This document shows positions 24,821-36,600 of a stretch of DNA of 64,000 nucleotides, in pieces. The stretch spans positions 186,001 to 250,000 of the forward strand of contig JAGPNK010000009.1 in assembly GCA_020746835.1 (NCBI GenBank), read 5' to 3'. Each line of letters opens with the position of its first letter. Position 1 is the first letter of the stretch. A program made the position numbers and the translations under genes. The DNA is from Stachybotrys elegans. Taxonomy: Eukaryota > Ascomycota > Sordariomycetes > Hypocreales > Stachybotryaceae. The notes below the pieces were generated by a model. The model ran no database searches, was not told the DNA's origin, and saw only the letters and a list, made by a program, of their open reading frames with translations.

Positions 24821-26368
24821 GGTTGCGGTATTGATGTGATTCAGGTAAGAATGTGCTGGTTATGATGCGTTACTTGGTTGGTTGGGGCGAGCAGAAGCGG
24901 TGCGGTGCGAGGTGAGGCTATTCAGAGAGACGCTGAGGTCGACGGCATGAAGAATGCGTGTGGGTTATAAGGCGGCGAGCCGTGGGTGAGAGCAGGCGAG
25001 TCGAGGGAGACTGGTATTAGAGGTCGACGAGATTTCTGTTTGACATAGGGCAAACCGAAGCGGGTGACGGATGCAGTAGGGCAGGCATGAACTCGAGCAA
25101 GTTGTATTTTCAGCCACAAGAACTGATGTCGGGGCTACAAGGTTTCCGCGGTATGCGAAATCGCTGCAGCTTGAAGAGGTGTCTGAGGACGGTGAGGTTG
25201 TCGTGCTGATACATAAACAGCAATGTGATCGGAGGCAGCTGGGCGAGACGTGTAGGCCTGGTTAGGGACTGCGAGGGGGACAAGATGTATGCGAGTTGCG
25301 GAGGTGGGTGAAGGCCAAGAGGTGATTTGAGTGGCGGGGTGTGTTGGATGCGGGAGACGGACGAGTCCAATGACTTGAAGGTAGGTGCGCTGCGACCAAG
25401 CGAGAGTCAGCAGGCTGGGCGCTGGGATCGAAGACGGGCAAGCCGCGGCTAGGAAGACGGTGATGGGGGAGCTTTGCAGTCGAAGTTGCCAAGGCAGAAA
25501 GTGATGGTGGTGGAGAGAAAGAGGAGGAGGAGGAAAAAAGAAAGATTTTAAGACGGGCAGACCGGAGTTAGGTACTGAGGTGGTGGTTGTGGGCAAACCC
25601 GCTTGCCCACTCCCACCAACCAGGCTGTTGCTGTCGTACAGTTTGCATAGCACAGTCCTTAGACTGTGTACATCCAAAATGGGCGCCTCCATCGCTGCCT
25701 GTACGTACTTCTTGGTACCTACCTCTGAGGCAACAGGTACAGTACTACCTCTGAGTAATGTTGCTGCTGCCTGGCACCATGTGATCACTCTTGGTCCATT
25801 TTTCTTCTGGCCACCTAAGGTCAGGTCAGGTCAGGTCAAAGGTACCTAATTCATAAGGCAAACAAACACGTGGATTGCGAATCTGGACCTCTGGTGAATG
25901 AATGAAAGAATCCCCCAGTGGTATGCACCCCATTGTTTCCAGTGGTACACCGGGTCTGCAGTCGTGCCAGGGGAAGCCGGCTGCCATGTGCCCAGAGCCT
26001 GGGCGATCCTTGTCGATGCTTCGTGGTTGCAAAGGATTGGACGATGCCCCTGGATCACTGGATAGAAGCAAGCCGCCTTGCCTTCTCTAGGAATGGGTGA
26101 GACACCATTATTGCCGATGCATACCAACCAGTCGTATTTGTGCCACGACTACTAACTCCGTATGCGCGCAGTGACAGCGTTCAGGCAGGAAGGTTGCCCT
26201 GTCACGAGCCGGTATCACAGTCGGTACCCATTATGTTTGGTCTAAAGTCTAAGAACGCAACTCTATCGTCAGGGACAACAAAGGTGCTTCTCGTTGTCTC
26301 CGTGTTTGATCATAAATAGCAATCGATGATGGCAAGCACTACAGTGTTGCTTGTCTCTAGGCGCCTCC
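24821..26368. other. intergenic region between eIF5 and the P450 gene
   Basis: No supported gene. Frames such as 25135-25788 (-) look compositional. A tandem array of four AGGTC units lies at 25818-25837. TACCTACC and TACCTCTGAG motifs recur near 25710-25760. Confidence 0.55.
25818..25837 (+). repeat. (AGGTC)4 tandem repeat
   Basis: Four perfect copies of the pentamer AGGTC lie in the eIF5/P450 intergenic region and are followed by AAAGGTACC. It may be a short microsatellite or a cluster of factor-binding sites. Confidence 0.75.
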
Positions 26369-28159
26369 TTACTTTGCGATGCGATCAAACTTGAGCAAGC
26401 ATTGTCCGCCCACCGGCCTCGAGGAGATGAGCTGGTCGCTCATAGCCATGGACTCGTCTTGCATCGAAGCATCCGGGACAGTCGTAAAGTTGGAGTATAC
26501 ATCCCGCAGCAGAGTCTTCATCTCAGCAATGGCAAGGCTGCGGTAGCGTGACACGTTAGATCACAAGGAGCACTGTAGGGGGGGGGGCAACTCAACTGCT
26601 TGCCAACACAGCCTCTGCCACCATTGGAGAAGGCGAAGAGCATTCGTCTTCGGTCCGCATCGCCCTCGGGTTCCAGCCACCGGTCGGGGTTGAATTTGTC
26701 AGGGTCGGGGAACAAGGTTTGGTCAAGCCGATGGAGAGTAAATGCCTGGCAGCTGACGACAGTCTTCTCTGGAAGCCAAACTCCATCGATTTCACGTCCA
26801 CCCTCCGGGACGTACCGGGGGAGAGACATGGGGATGGGTGGGAAGCAGCGCAGCCCTTCGAGAACAACAGCATCGAGGTATGAAAGCTTGTCAAACGGTA
26901 CGTCGGGCTGGCTCTGCAGTTCCCGCTGCAATTTCTGTTGGAAGGCGAGTGACCGCGGCTGAGACAGCTCCCACATGAGGAAGCACAACCCGTCGCCTGT
27001 GGTATCGATGCCCGCTGCCATGTGATCCAGACATTCCGCTGCCATGTCGATTGACTCGAGCTCCCCATGCTTCTCCTCCAGACGGCTCATCAAGGTAAAC
27101 GTAGCCACGTCACTCCTGCTGCTGGAGTCTAAGACGTATGCCGTTGCCAGGGGGATCTCACGGGGTTTCGCAAACATGGTCAAGACACGCGCCAGAAGTC
27201 GATGGAGCGTGGGGCTCCAGTGAGAGATGAGACGGTCTGTACATGTGTTAGTGGTGTGCTCTCTCTCGGTTATCCTGTTTTGTCATATGTTGTGCATACT
27301 CTGTAGGCTGTCATCGGCTGCGACTTGGTGCATCATATCCTCATCCTTGGGGTCTTGTAGGCAGTTGGTTCCATGAGGGTGGAAAAGATGATGGGTGGCG
27401 CAGTCACAGGCATATGAATGCAGAGCTGTCGAGGAGCGGTTAGTGCCGGAGCAGTCAGTCTTCAATGCTAGTAGGGCTGGACAAACACATCTATCAGTGC
27501 GAGTTCTGTTAGCCGGTGTCTGATGCATCTTTGGTGTGAATAACCCACAAAGACATCTTGGGTTCCATCGGCCGAGCTGGCGCAACGCTGTATAAACCTG
27601 TTTGAACGCTCTTGGATTCCCGAGAGAGAGGCGCTCTTCATGATGTTGGAGTTTGCATAACGATCAGCGATGACCCGTTTCCGCTTTGCATGCTACCGTG
27701 TTTGCGTGGTGAGTATTGAATGCTTCGGCTTGTATGGCTGTGAAACTTACGTCGGCCTTGTTTAGCATGGTGAACATGGTCCTGCAGAGATGTTAGACAG
27801 CATCCAAGGCAGGAGCGGCAGAACTCTCACCTCCTGCTGTACGCCTTGAAGAGGTCGTAGAACTCGGTCTTGTCGTAGCCGCTGCCGCCGGAGCAGTAGA
27901 TCTCCTTGACGGCGGGCCATGATGCAAAGGACACTTCGTTTGGCGCGATGCGCACTACAGGGCCGTACTGGAGGTGAAGCCTGTGGACAAAGTCGGTCCT
28001 CTTGGCTTGAAACTCGTGCCACTTCAGGACGAGGGACGTGAGCCCGCACAGGGCTGGCCCGGGGATTTTACGCAGCGGCGACTGGAGATATCGGTATAGG
28101 TGATAGCCGAGGAATAGCACCGCCGCGGCAGCAGCGACGGCCGGTGAGAAGACAATCAT
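26369..28159 (-). CDS. cytochrome P450 monooxygenase (microsomal, substrate unknown)
   Basis: A haem-thiolate monooxygenase, likely anchored in the endoplasmic reticulum by an N-terminal membrane segment (residues about 4-22) followed by the hinge RKIPGP. Exons (5' to 3'): 28159-27831, 27781-27751, 27692-27545, 27425-27300, 27236-26597, 26537-26369, giving 480 residues. The I-helix motif is AAGIDTTGD, ExxR is EGLR, PERF-like is FNPDRW, and the haem loop is FSNGGRGCVGKH with the ligand Cys at about 421. Exon 2 is only 31 nt, and the fourth exon is joined through a 119-nt intron. This junction is the least certain, but it yields the conserved DVFVALHSYACDC segment. The last intron contains a run of about ten G on the plus strand. 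No biosynthetic core gene is nearby, so the role (detoxification or isolated tailoring) is open. Confidence 0.9.
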
Positions 28160-31100
28160 GGTGAGATGGTGATAGGTCGCGTTGAGGTGGAGGTGAAGTC
28201 AGTGGGAGAATCGGCGTCTGCGCTTGGAAGGGCTGTTGATATTCACACTAGCCGAACTACCTGTCTCCATCCCATGCCATGGGAGCAATTGAATGGCTAA
28301 TACATCAACTAAGACTGGTTATGGCTCGAGATAAAACCCCGTCATCGGCGAAGGGCTGACCCAGGTGCCCCACGATGCTGCTATCTTATCATGACATGCG
28401 GGGACGCTCAAAGCTCGTTTTTGTTCGGCTTGTCTGCCCCTCCCAGCATTCCCGAAAGCCATGACAGGCCAGGCACAGACATCTTGGCTGCTGGCGGATA
28501 TTCCTTGCCCTCGACCGTGACACGCGGCTGGCAGGTGCACCATTGGTCCTCGGGAACACCCGAGAGCGCTGATGGTATGTGGTTTCCGCAGCCTCGCCAC
28601 GTTTTCTTTGCTTGAAACGCCCACGGTAGTCAGCTCCCGTCATTCACTTTCTTGTTGCGAAATGCTGTGTTGAATGTGGGTTTTTTTTCTTACAACAGGT
28701 TGGGCAACTGGCTCCGAAACACATCTTTAATATCCGGTACCTGGTAACTGGCTGTAGCAGAGGTAGGTGTTGGCTGTACTGTGAAGTCAAAATCCGTGTA
28801 TATTTTGAGGTGATGAGATTGAGGGCGATTTAAATAAATATATATGCACAAAGAGCCAGGAAATTGGACAATGCCGAGTCGCCGATGACAGCTACGTATA
28901 GTGGCATTATCCCATCAAAAACACACATGCTGGTCGGCGATGAGAGTCCAAGTGCCCGGAGTGCCCGTGGCAAGCCGAGCTGGTCGCCGACCTGTTTCTG
29001 CTACCCTAGACACCGACAGGCGCTGGCCATCTCATCACAGCCGAGCTGATGGGATGTTCGATCACCGCTCCGCTTAGTGTGATGTGGTTTTCTTTTCAGC
29101 CGATAATCTATCTTGGTCCCAAACGTATGTCTACTAGAACTTACATGCATATAAGCCACGGTTCATACTGCCATGTTCCTGCAGCTGACAGCTTGTGTAT
29201 TTCATTTCCTTGGAAGTGGCAAGGCTCAGAATAGACACGGCAACCTCTCCAAGCAGACGCACAAATAGACGCACGGCAAACAAGCAATACCACGATAGGC
29301 CACAGGGTATCATGGCATCGCATATGCATGTACATAGCCACGCGGTACATTTTCACCCGATGTGCCTCTCAAGAGCTGTGCTGAGGCTGACTTCGAGGCC
29401 GTCCCGCAGGATTGCATGGATGTGGAGCAAACCTACCCCAACCCAGATGGCTCTCGCGCGACATGCTGAATGGAGGGTCTGCCCTTCGAGTACTCTGAAA
29501 TGTTTGCATGGCGCGGCAGTCAGTGGTGGACTCTTCGCACTGCATGCAGCCCCATGGGGGGGGGGTCGCTTGCTAGCGAGGATGACAGCCCTCTCTCCAA
29601 GGCACGGCTTCAGCGTCTTGTCTCATGTAGAGTGACGTATATCTCAGCGGCTTGATGCAGTCACAGGGGACAGGCAAGGCAAGGCAAGGAAAATAAATGT
29701 CTTAGTCGAACGGTGGGGGGACCCTGAAAGAATGCAACGCAACCCACAACTAACTGCACACTGTCGACCGTCATTGTCGTACCTCGATTGAGCACACACT
29801 CACTGGTAGACAATTGCCGGACAAGATACAGCTGCTCAACTTCTATTCATAGATGCCACCTCATGGATGCAGCACGGCAGATGGCAATGTCGGCCGAAAG
29901 AGGTCACGGCCAGCAAGGTCACGCCGCCCTATGTGCAAGACTACATGCACATGCACATGCACAAGTCCATTGCCAATGTTGATGGGAAATTGCATGGTAG
30001 CCGGCATTCATAGGAGAGCGGCAACTTCGGTTGATCTGAAGCGACGCGGCCACCGCTGCATTGGGGCTTTTGACAACCGGCACTCTTGGTTCGATATCAT
30101 CCGGTGTCTGTCTGTGGTCGGCCGGCTACTAATTCGCCAAGAGCCCGGGCAATAGCTCCTTCCATACCGGACGACAGCCTTGTTCCAGACTCTTATTGGC
30201 ATGCCTCAAATGTCGATATCGGATACGCTGGTGGAGGCAATTGAATGGTTCCAGATTAGTTCGCATGGGTTGCTGCTACGGAATGGACCAGTCATCCACT
30301 ACAATCCATTAGTGCTTACCCGGTACTATGAGCATGTTCACTTTCATGGGGCATTGACAGCGTAAGCTGTCAAATGAACATGCCACAGTTCAACGCCATA
30401 GTCGCCTGGGTAGAGAGAGAAAGGGGAGGACCCAAGGAAGGTCAGACAAGTTTCGTAGATAACCCCAAAGCCAGCTTCATGTTGGTATCAGCTTGACAAT
30501 GGCGAACAGGGAAAATGATCCTCGACGAGAAAGAGCCGCTCCAGTATTGACATTGGAAACGACAGGGACCTACCTAATTGGCTAAAAAGATACACATGTA
30601 AATACACCCATGGTTGGGGGCAAAATACAGTTGCAGTAGCTCCGATCCATCAAGCCACTGGGCACACATTGACTCCTTCATTTCACCAGGCCTACTCGTA
30701 CGCTAGGCTAGAAGGCCTATGTACATGTAATAAATAAATATGATATGTACTGGAGAAGCCGTATTGCGAGTTGGCTACGCTGATGCTCTTTTATAGGTGC
30801 TTATGTGGAATGTAAGTACGTGTCTTAGTGCCATGCAGTGCAACGCAGCTGCAATGCAATGATGGGGCGGGCGATGATTCGTTGCCAGAAGTAAGCAGGT
30901 GCGCAGCCAAGGTACTCCGTCCGGACGTTGGGCCAATGTCTACAGTCGTGTTGCAAAGTCGGGATAATCCCTCGACGCTCTTTCCCTGTGTACCTTGCTG
31001 TGCCGGATGGCAAACAGCCGAGTTGTGCAGAGCATTGGATAAACGATAGGTACAGGTCGTTAGTATGTAGCTGCTTGATCCGGTGTATGAGCTGGCCCAC

Positions 31101-32189
31101 ATTCCCAAGTTTCATCCCATCTCCTCCTCGCCGTCCGAAAGCTACCCGCCCAGCCGAAGACCACAAGGCTGTGTGCCATGCCGCGCGCATATCGTATACC
31201 TTGTGGAACCCGAACAAAGCGAACCTGTCCATTTGATTGCCTGCCAGATACGACAGTATAGTACCTAGGGCAGGGACAACGCCGCCAATTGATACAAGAG
31301 ACCAACCTGCCTATTGCACTACTACTACTTGCACTTTCGGATGCAGTCCTGTCCTCAGCTCCCCAGCAAGGGCTGGGCAATCTTGGATAATGATTATCAT
31401 AACCCATCTCGGGCCTGGAGTTTTCCGCGCGCGCGCTGAGGCTAACTTACCCTACCAACGATGTGCACAGCCCCCCTCCATTCCGATCATCCATGCAGCC
31501 ATGCGGCCAGCCATGCCGTTGGATGGATTGACAGAACTGCGCGGACAGAGAGACGGCCCCTCCCCTCCTCAACTAACGGCCAGCTAGACAGGCAGCGACA
31601 GATACGGGGGCCCAATCTGCTGCTTGTCCTTCCCTGGAAGCCAGGTCTCGGCCTGCAGATTCATCCACATTTGCAGCACCTGAACCTGGATGTAGCGGGC
31701 ATTGAGGCGTGTCGTGACCCAGGGTAAACCGTCCAATCGATTAAAAAAGGAGCGTGACCAATCTTACGTGCCATACCTACCGCTGTACATACAGTACCTG
31801 ACCTACTTACATACAGACGTACTCCGTACTCCGTACATACTTACCTTACTAGCCCGGGTCAGCCAGCCGAGCCGAGCCCAGCAGCAACTTGCTTGCTGTG
31901 CGTAATAAAAAATAGCAACACGCTTCGACACATTCTTTCGTCCCGCCTCCGCCTCATGGTGTGTGAGTGGGCATCAGTCGCAGCAGCAGCAGCCGCCGCA
32001 CCTGGCACCCATCACCCAGCACCCAGCACCCAGCTCAGCATTCCGGCATCCAACAGCACAGACACCAGTACGACAGTACCAGGACTGGCACGACCAGCCA
32101 GTTCAGACGAGACCAGACCAGACCAGACAGGAAGGCAGGCAAGGCGACAGGCCCCAGACGCCGAGAGCGAGAAGTATTCATAGCCAACG
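28160..32189. other. 4-kb gene-poor region
   Basis: Both strands were read and no coding sequence with recognisable features was found; frames are short (146 codons or less) and compositional. Short tandem motifs occur: (ACATGC)3 near 29943-29960 and GGCAAGGCAAGGCAAGG near 29674-29690. Near 31800-31855 there is a cluster of TACCTA, GTACTCCGTACTCCGTAC and TACATAC motifs. The last few hundred bases probably contain the promoter and leader of the gene at 32190. A decayed transposon is possible, but no transposase or terminal repeats were recognised. Confidence 0.5.
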
Positions 32190-35100
32190 ATGCCCCCCTT
32201 CAGCCGTCTCGTCAAGCACAGCAACCGTTCCCAGCAAGCCCTCTCTGGCACGGAGCCACTGGCCGCTGGAGCGCCCAACGCTGCTGCCTCTGTCTCAGTT
32301 ATTAATGCTCGAGGTCATAACCCGACAAACCCGTCGCTTGCCAGCAGCGCATCTGCTCCCCATTCTGCTGCCGGCGACTCGTACAACACGCGCGCACAGC
32401 AGCAGCTCCTGTCGCAATCGCAGTCATCGTTGGCCTTGGCTGGTGGTGGACAGGAAGCTGGCCAGAACCGTCAGCAACCGCAAGCGCCTCAGCAGCAGCA
32501 GCAGCAGCCTGTAGAGGCAACCCCAGGACCCCCGCCAGCGTACTCGTTCAGCTCACAGGCCCAGGCCACCACTACCACCGACGCCGCCTCCGCCGCCGCC
32601 AGTAGCAATAGCGACTCTTGGCCTCTGCCCCAGGCCATTTCTGCCGAGGCACCACCTGGTTCTGGCTCTGTTTCGCCAATCTCCAACAGCGCCAGTCGCC
32701 AATTTCCCTCCGATCCCTCTGCCCCAATCTCAGCTGACGCTGGTGGCACTTCCTCTGGCGCCTCCTCACACACCACTACCCACGCCGCTCCTCTTAACCC
32801 TCACCCTCACCCCCAAGCCCAAACCCAAGCCCAAGCCCAAGCACAAGCCCAAGCCCAAGCCCGTGCCCGTCCCCCAGCTTCAGCGGGTCGCTCCAAGCAC
32901 CACCATCGTCTGAGCGCCGCTCTACTCCAACAGCACTCCAGCCCTGACCATCAGCTCCAGCAGCAGAGTTACGGTCTCGGCATCGGCGTCGCGTCTTCCT
33001 CCTACGACGACCTGCCGCGAGCCATTGCCTCCCAGCAGAACCAGCAGGCCGCATCATCGTCGTCGTCGTCGGCCTACGGCCACCATAGCCACGCACCTCT
33101 TCCTGGCGCCCCTGCTCCTGCTCCTGCTCCTGTTCCTGTTCCTGTTCCTGCTCCGGCCCCTGCCCCCGAAAAACGCTCCGCCCGCAAGTTGATCAAGGGC
33201 ATCTTTTCTGGGTCGAGCCGCAATAGTGCTCACGAGAGCCCCCAGCAGAACAGCAGCCAAAACCAGACCCAGGCCCAGCATCATCATCAACAAGCGCAGG
33301 GCCACAGTCCCCACCACTCGGTGCAGCACCCACCCCATCATCAGCACCGGTTGTTCCATCACCAGCAGCAGGCTTCTGACAGCAACATCCCTGGCCTGGG
33401 CCGCCGGCACTCCAAGAGGATCAGCAGCCCCCCCAATATCAAGACGGCCTTTTCCCACCAGCATTCCCCCTCTACGTCTTCCCAGCCCACAACCCACGGC
33501 ACCGCCTCCCCTCGCCGCGTCTGGCAAGGCACACAGAGTCAGACAAGCTCTCCCCTTACCGGGCCAGGCGAGTTCGACGACAACTACCACCGCCGCCACC
33601 CCTCTCACCCACACGACTCGCAGATCAGCGACATTCCCTTGCAGCCCCCTGCCTACCTCAACAGCAACAACAGCACCACCTCCTTCTCGGTACCCGCTTC
33701 GACTTCTACGGGCCCCTCCACCATTCCATCGACTGAAGCGACCACAATTCGTCAAGTCCCCAGTGATCTAGATACCGCTTCCCACGACGGCGTCGACGAC
33801 CAATCCCAATCCCCGCAGCACCACCGGCACCCACACCAACAGGAGCCCCACACCCATCAACCCCCGCTACAACATCAGCACCAGCACCTTCAGCACCTCC
33901 AGCACCGGGACTCTTCTCTGCAATACCAGCCCAACGCCGAGCAAGGCCAGCCACTACCCTCCGACGAGGCGACTCGCGACCATCCCCAGAAGCCACGGGG
34001 TCTCGAACATCGAGGAGGCCGGGAACAAATCGACGACATTCTTCCCCGGCCTGGTTTCTATCTGCAGCCCTCAAACTACAGTGTTTCCCTCACCTACCTT
34101 GGGCTCGACTCCCAATTGCCGAACCTCGAGACCATCTCTCAGGTGTCGTTCGACTCGCCTGTCGCCGACCCGGACAACCGTATCGCCAACCAGCATTCCG
34201 CCCAACCCTCGCCGACCGCCAATTACTCGGCTGGCAATACTCTCGACCCTGCTCCTCCAACCGCGAACCAGCCGTCGGCTCAGCTGGTGAACGCACCTCA
34301 AGCACAGAAGCAGCAGCTTGGGATGCCACCGGTTGCAGCAGGGGCACCACCACAGAACCGCCGCCTGCAGCAATCCCGCCTGCAAACGCAAGCACAGGAA
34401 GCCGAAAAAGCCATAGACGAGGTAGAACCTCCCCCAGGCCCTCCACCGGGATATCGCCACAGTAATTCATCTATCAACGCAAACATGAGCCCTCTGCCAG
34501 CGCCTCCCAGTCAGCAGCAGGGCGCCGCAGCCCCAATCCAGAACTACCGAGGTGAACGGCCAGCCCAGCCCGATGTTCAGGATAGCCACCCAGGCCGCAA
34601 CAGTCCTATTCCAGCTGGCGAACAGAACCCAGTCGAGAGCGAGAAGAGCTTGAAGGAAATCCGTATGTTGAAACACCTCACCCCCACGAACCCGCCTGCT
34701 GACTATGCCATCCAGTCACCAAGTATAAGAATGTGAAGCGACTCTATTTCGACGGCCGATCGCAGATCGAGTCGCTCACGACCCAGGTCGAACAGTTGCA
34801 GAATGCCGTGGCGAATCAACGCATGTCGCAGTCGCGCACAGCGTTGGATGACAACGAGTACACGACCAGATTCAGCCGGCTCAATGGTGCTATAAACAAC
34901 CTATCTTTCAACATTCGCAAGGATTGGCGCACCATACCGAAGTGGCTAGAGAAGTTCATCAGCGCGGACGCGCTAAAGACGGGGAAGCAGGAAATGACAG
35001 CTATAGGACGTGCTATCATCTCCAGATGGCTCGTAGAGGAGTTGTTCGACAAATGTTTCCACCCGGGCTTGGACCCGGCATTGAGCCAGCAGCTGAAGGA

Positions 35101-35764
35101 GATTGAGCTGAACATCCGAGGCACTGCTTACAACATGCAGAGCCAAGAAGAATACGATGCTCTGACCACGAGGATCGTCAACTGGAGGATGACGACTCTG
35201 GACGGACTACAGAGGAAGCTCAATTCCCCCCAGACTGCCGAGAACCGAGCCGTTCTGATTAGCAAGATGACAACGAATCTGACAGCCTGTCTGTACCAGT
35301 ACCTCACCAGCCCCCCACCGCCGGGCGTTGATGGAACTACCTCCATGATTGTCGAGCTGGCTGTGGGCATCGCTGCCAACCTACCGCTGGAAAGCCGGGA
35401 CGTGGTGATTATGTATCCCCTGCCCGGTGACCAGGTAATGCCACACTTGATGGAGGTGGAGAAGACGGGTCTGCCCGTTCTGGAAGCACAGAAGTTGGAC
35501 CTGGACTTGGAAGCAGACGATGACGGAGACCGAGAGAAGAATGGAGGAAAGGGCCAGTCAAAAGGCAAGGGCTCGGCGTCATTAATGGCAGGTAGCGCAC
35601 AGACGAGGAAAGGCAGCACTTCGGGCGTTGGATCCATGGAAAACGACGGAACACCTTCGCCCTTGCTGCCCAAGGACGCGGGTATCGTACGATTTGCCGG
35701 CTTCGTCGCCCTTGAAGTGCGAGGCCGCCAGGTGCTGATGAAGGCACCGGTATGGACTCTATGA
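32190..35764 (+). CDS. large Gln/Pro/His-rich protein with a conserved C-terminal coiled-coil/helical domain, function unknown
   Basis: Two exons, 32190-34662 and 34716-35764, give 1173 residues. Residues 1 to about 815 are low complexity and probably disordered. They include poly-Gln, a Gln-Ala repeat (nucleotides about 32815-32868), a Pro-Ala/Pro-Val repeat (33109-33165) and His-rich tracts (33270-33370). From residue about 825 the character changes to an ordered, charged domain. It starts ILTKYKNVKRLYFDGRSQIE and continues as a coiled coil (LTTQVEQLQNAVANQRM). Helical segments follow (NLSFNIRKDW, FDKCFHPGLDP, MIVELAVGIAANLPLESRD). I recall this C-terminal domain from uncharacterised fungal proteins but know no function. 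The 53-nt intron splits the start of the conserved domain (Leu825) and has a CTGAC branch site. Low-complexity regions make the N-terminal repeat lengths likely to vary between strains. Confidence 0.85.
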
Positions 35765-36600
35765 GGAGACACGGAGCAAAGTGTTCTGCAGGACGCCGAC
35801 GCCTTGGCGACGTGATAATGGACCCGGCGAACTAGTTACTGGTGTTGCCCGAGGTTTCACGGCATAACGGCTTGATGGACCCTGACACGTGTTGCACAGG
35901 CCGGAAGGGTGACAAGACTCTCATGGCATGTTGCCTTGGCGTGGTGGACGGGGGAATGAGGGACGAATCAATGAGAATACGGAACGAGAGCTGATGCGAA
36001 TAGGGCATACCCTTTGTGCGGTGATTTAACGAAGACGCCATGACGCATGAAAGGAATCCCTGGCGGATGGGAACGGATACGGAAATGGGTGGGCTTGTAG
36101 ATGACATAGCAATGGGATGTAGTTTGAATAATGATATCACCTTGCGACATATCCGGAAATATTATTGGTGGTCGTGGTGCGTATGGCTTTCAGGGCAGCA
36201 GTTGGGTGATCAGTCATCTACAATCGTGTCCGCTTCATGCCGGACCATCTAGGGCTTCAGTCGTTACTATCAGGTTTGCCTACTCTCTACAGACCTGCCG
36301 GCCGTGATTTGCAACTGGCTGCATCATTTCACCCCCCTTTACCGTTGACAAGCGAAGCGGCCAATGATTGTATCGTAAAGTATCCGTCGGCTGCGCCCCC
36401 TCATGTTTCCAATAATACACAGCCATACTCACTCGAGACGATGCGACATTTGGATCTATAAATAACTTTGCGCTGCAATGGCCAATTCCCACATCATTGC
36501 CCCCAACGATGCCAAAGAGTATCAACAGTATTTCAGACAACTCCCGCAGCGCCTCCTTATCATACATGATTCACTGGCCGCTGTGGCGGCAGGAAAATAA
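35765..36600. other. convergent intergenic region
   Basis: This lies between the 3' ends of the 1173-residue protein gene and the NLR gene. Only short frames occur (up to 102 codons) and none is supported. It probably holds both 3' untranslated regions. Confidence 0.55.

Noticed and set aside
23825..24865. 346-codon plus-strand ORF overlapping eIF5
   Set aside because: It is antisense to the highly codon-biased eIF5 exon 1, with Ala/Leu/Val-rich repeats reflecting the complementary codons and no independent conservation.
28160..32189. Search for transposase, reverse transcriptase or long terminal repeats in the gene-poor island
   Set aside because: No frame with catalytic motifs and no long terminal repeat pair was seen, so no mobile element is called.
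33054..33755. 233-codon minus-strand Gly/Val/Arg-rich ORF
   Set aside because: It is the antisense shadow of the His/Pro/Gln-rich repeats in the 1173-residue protein.
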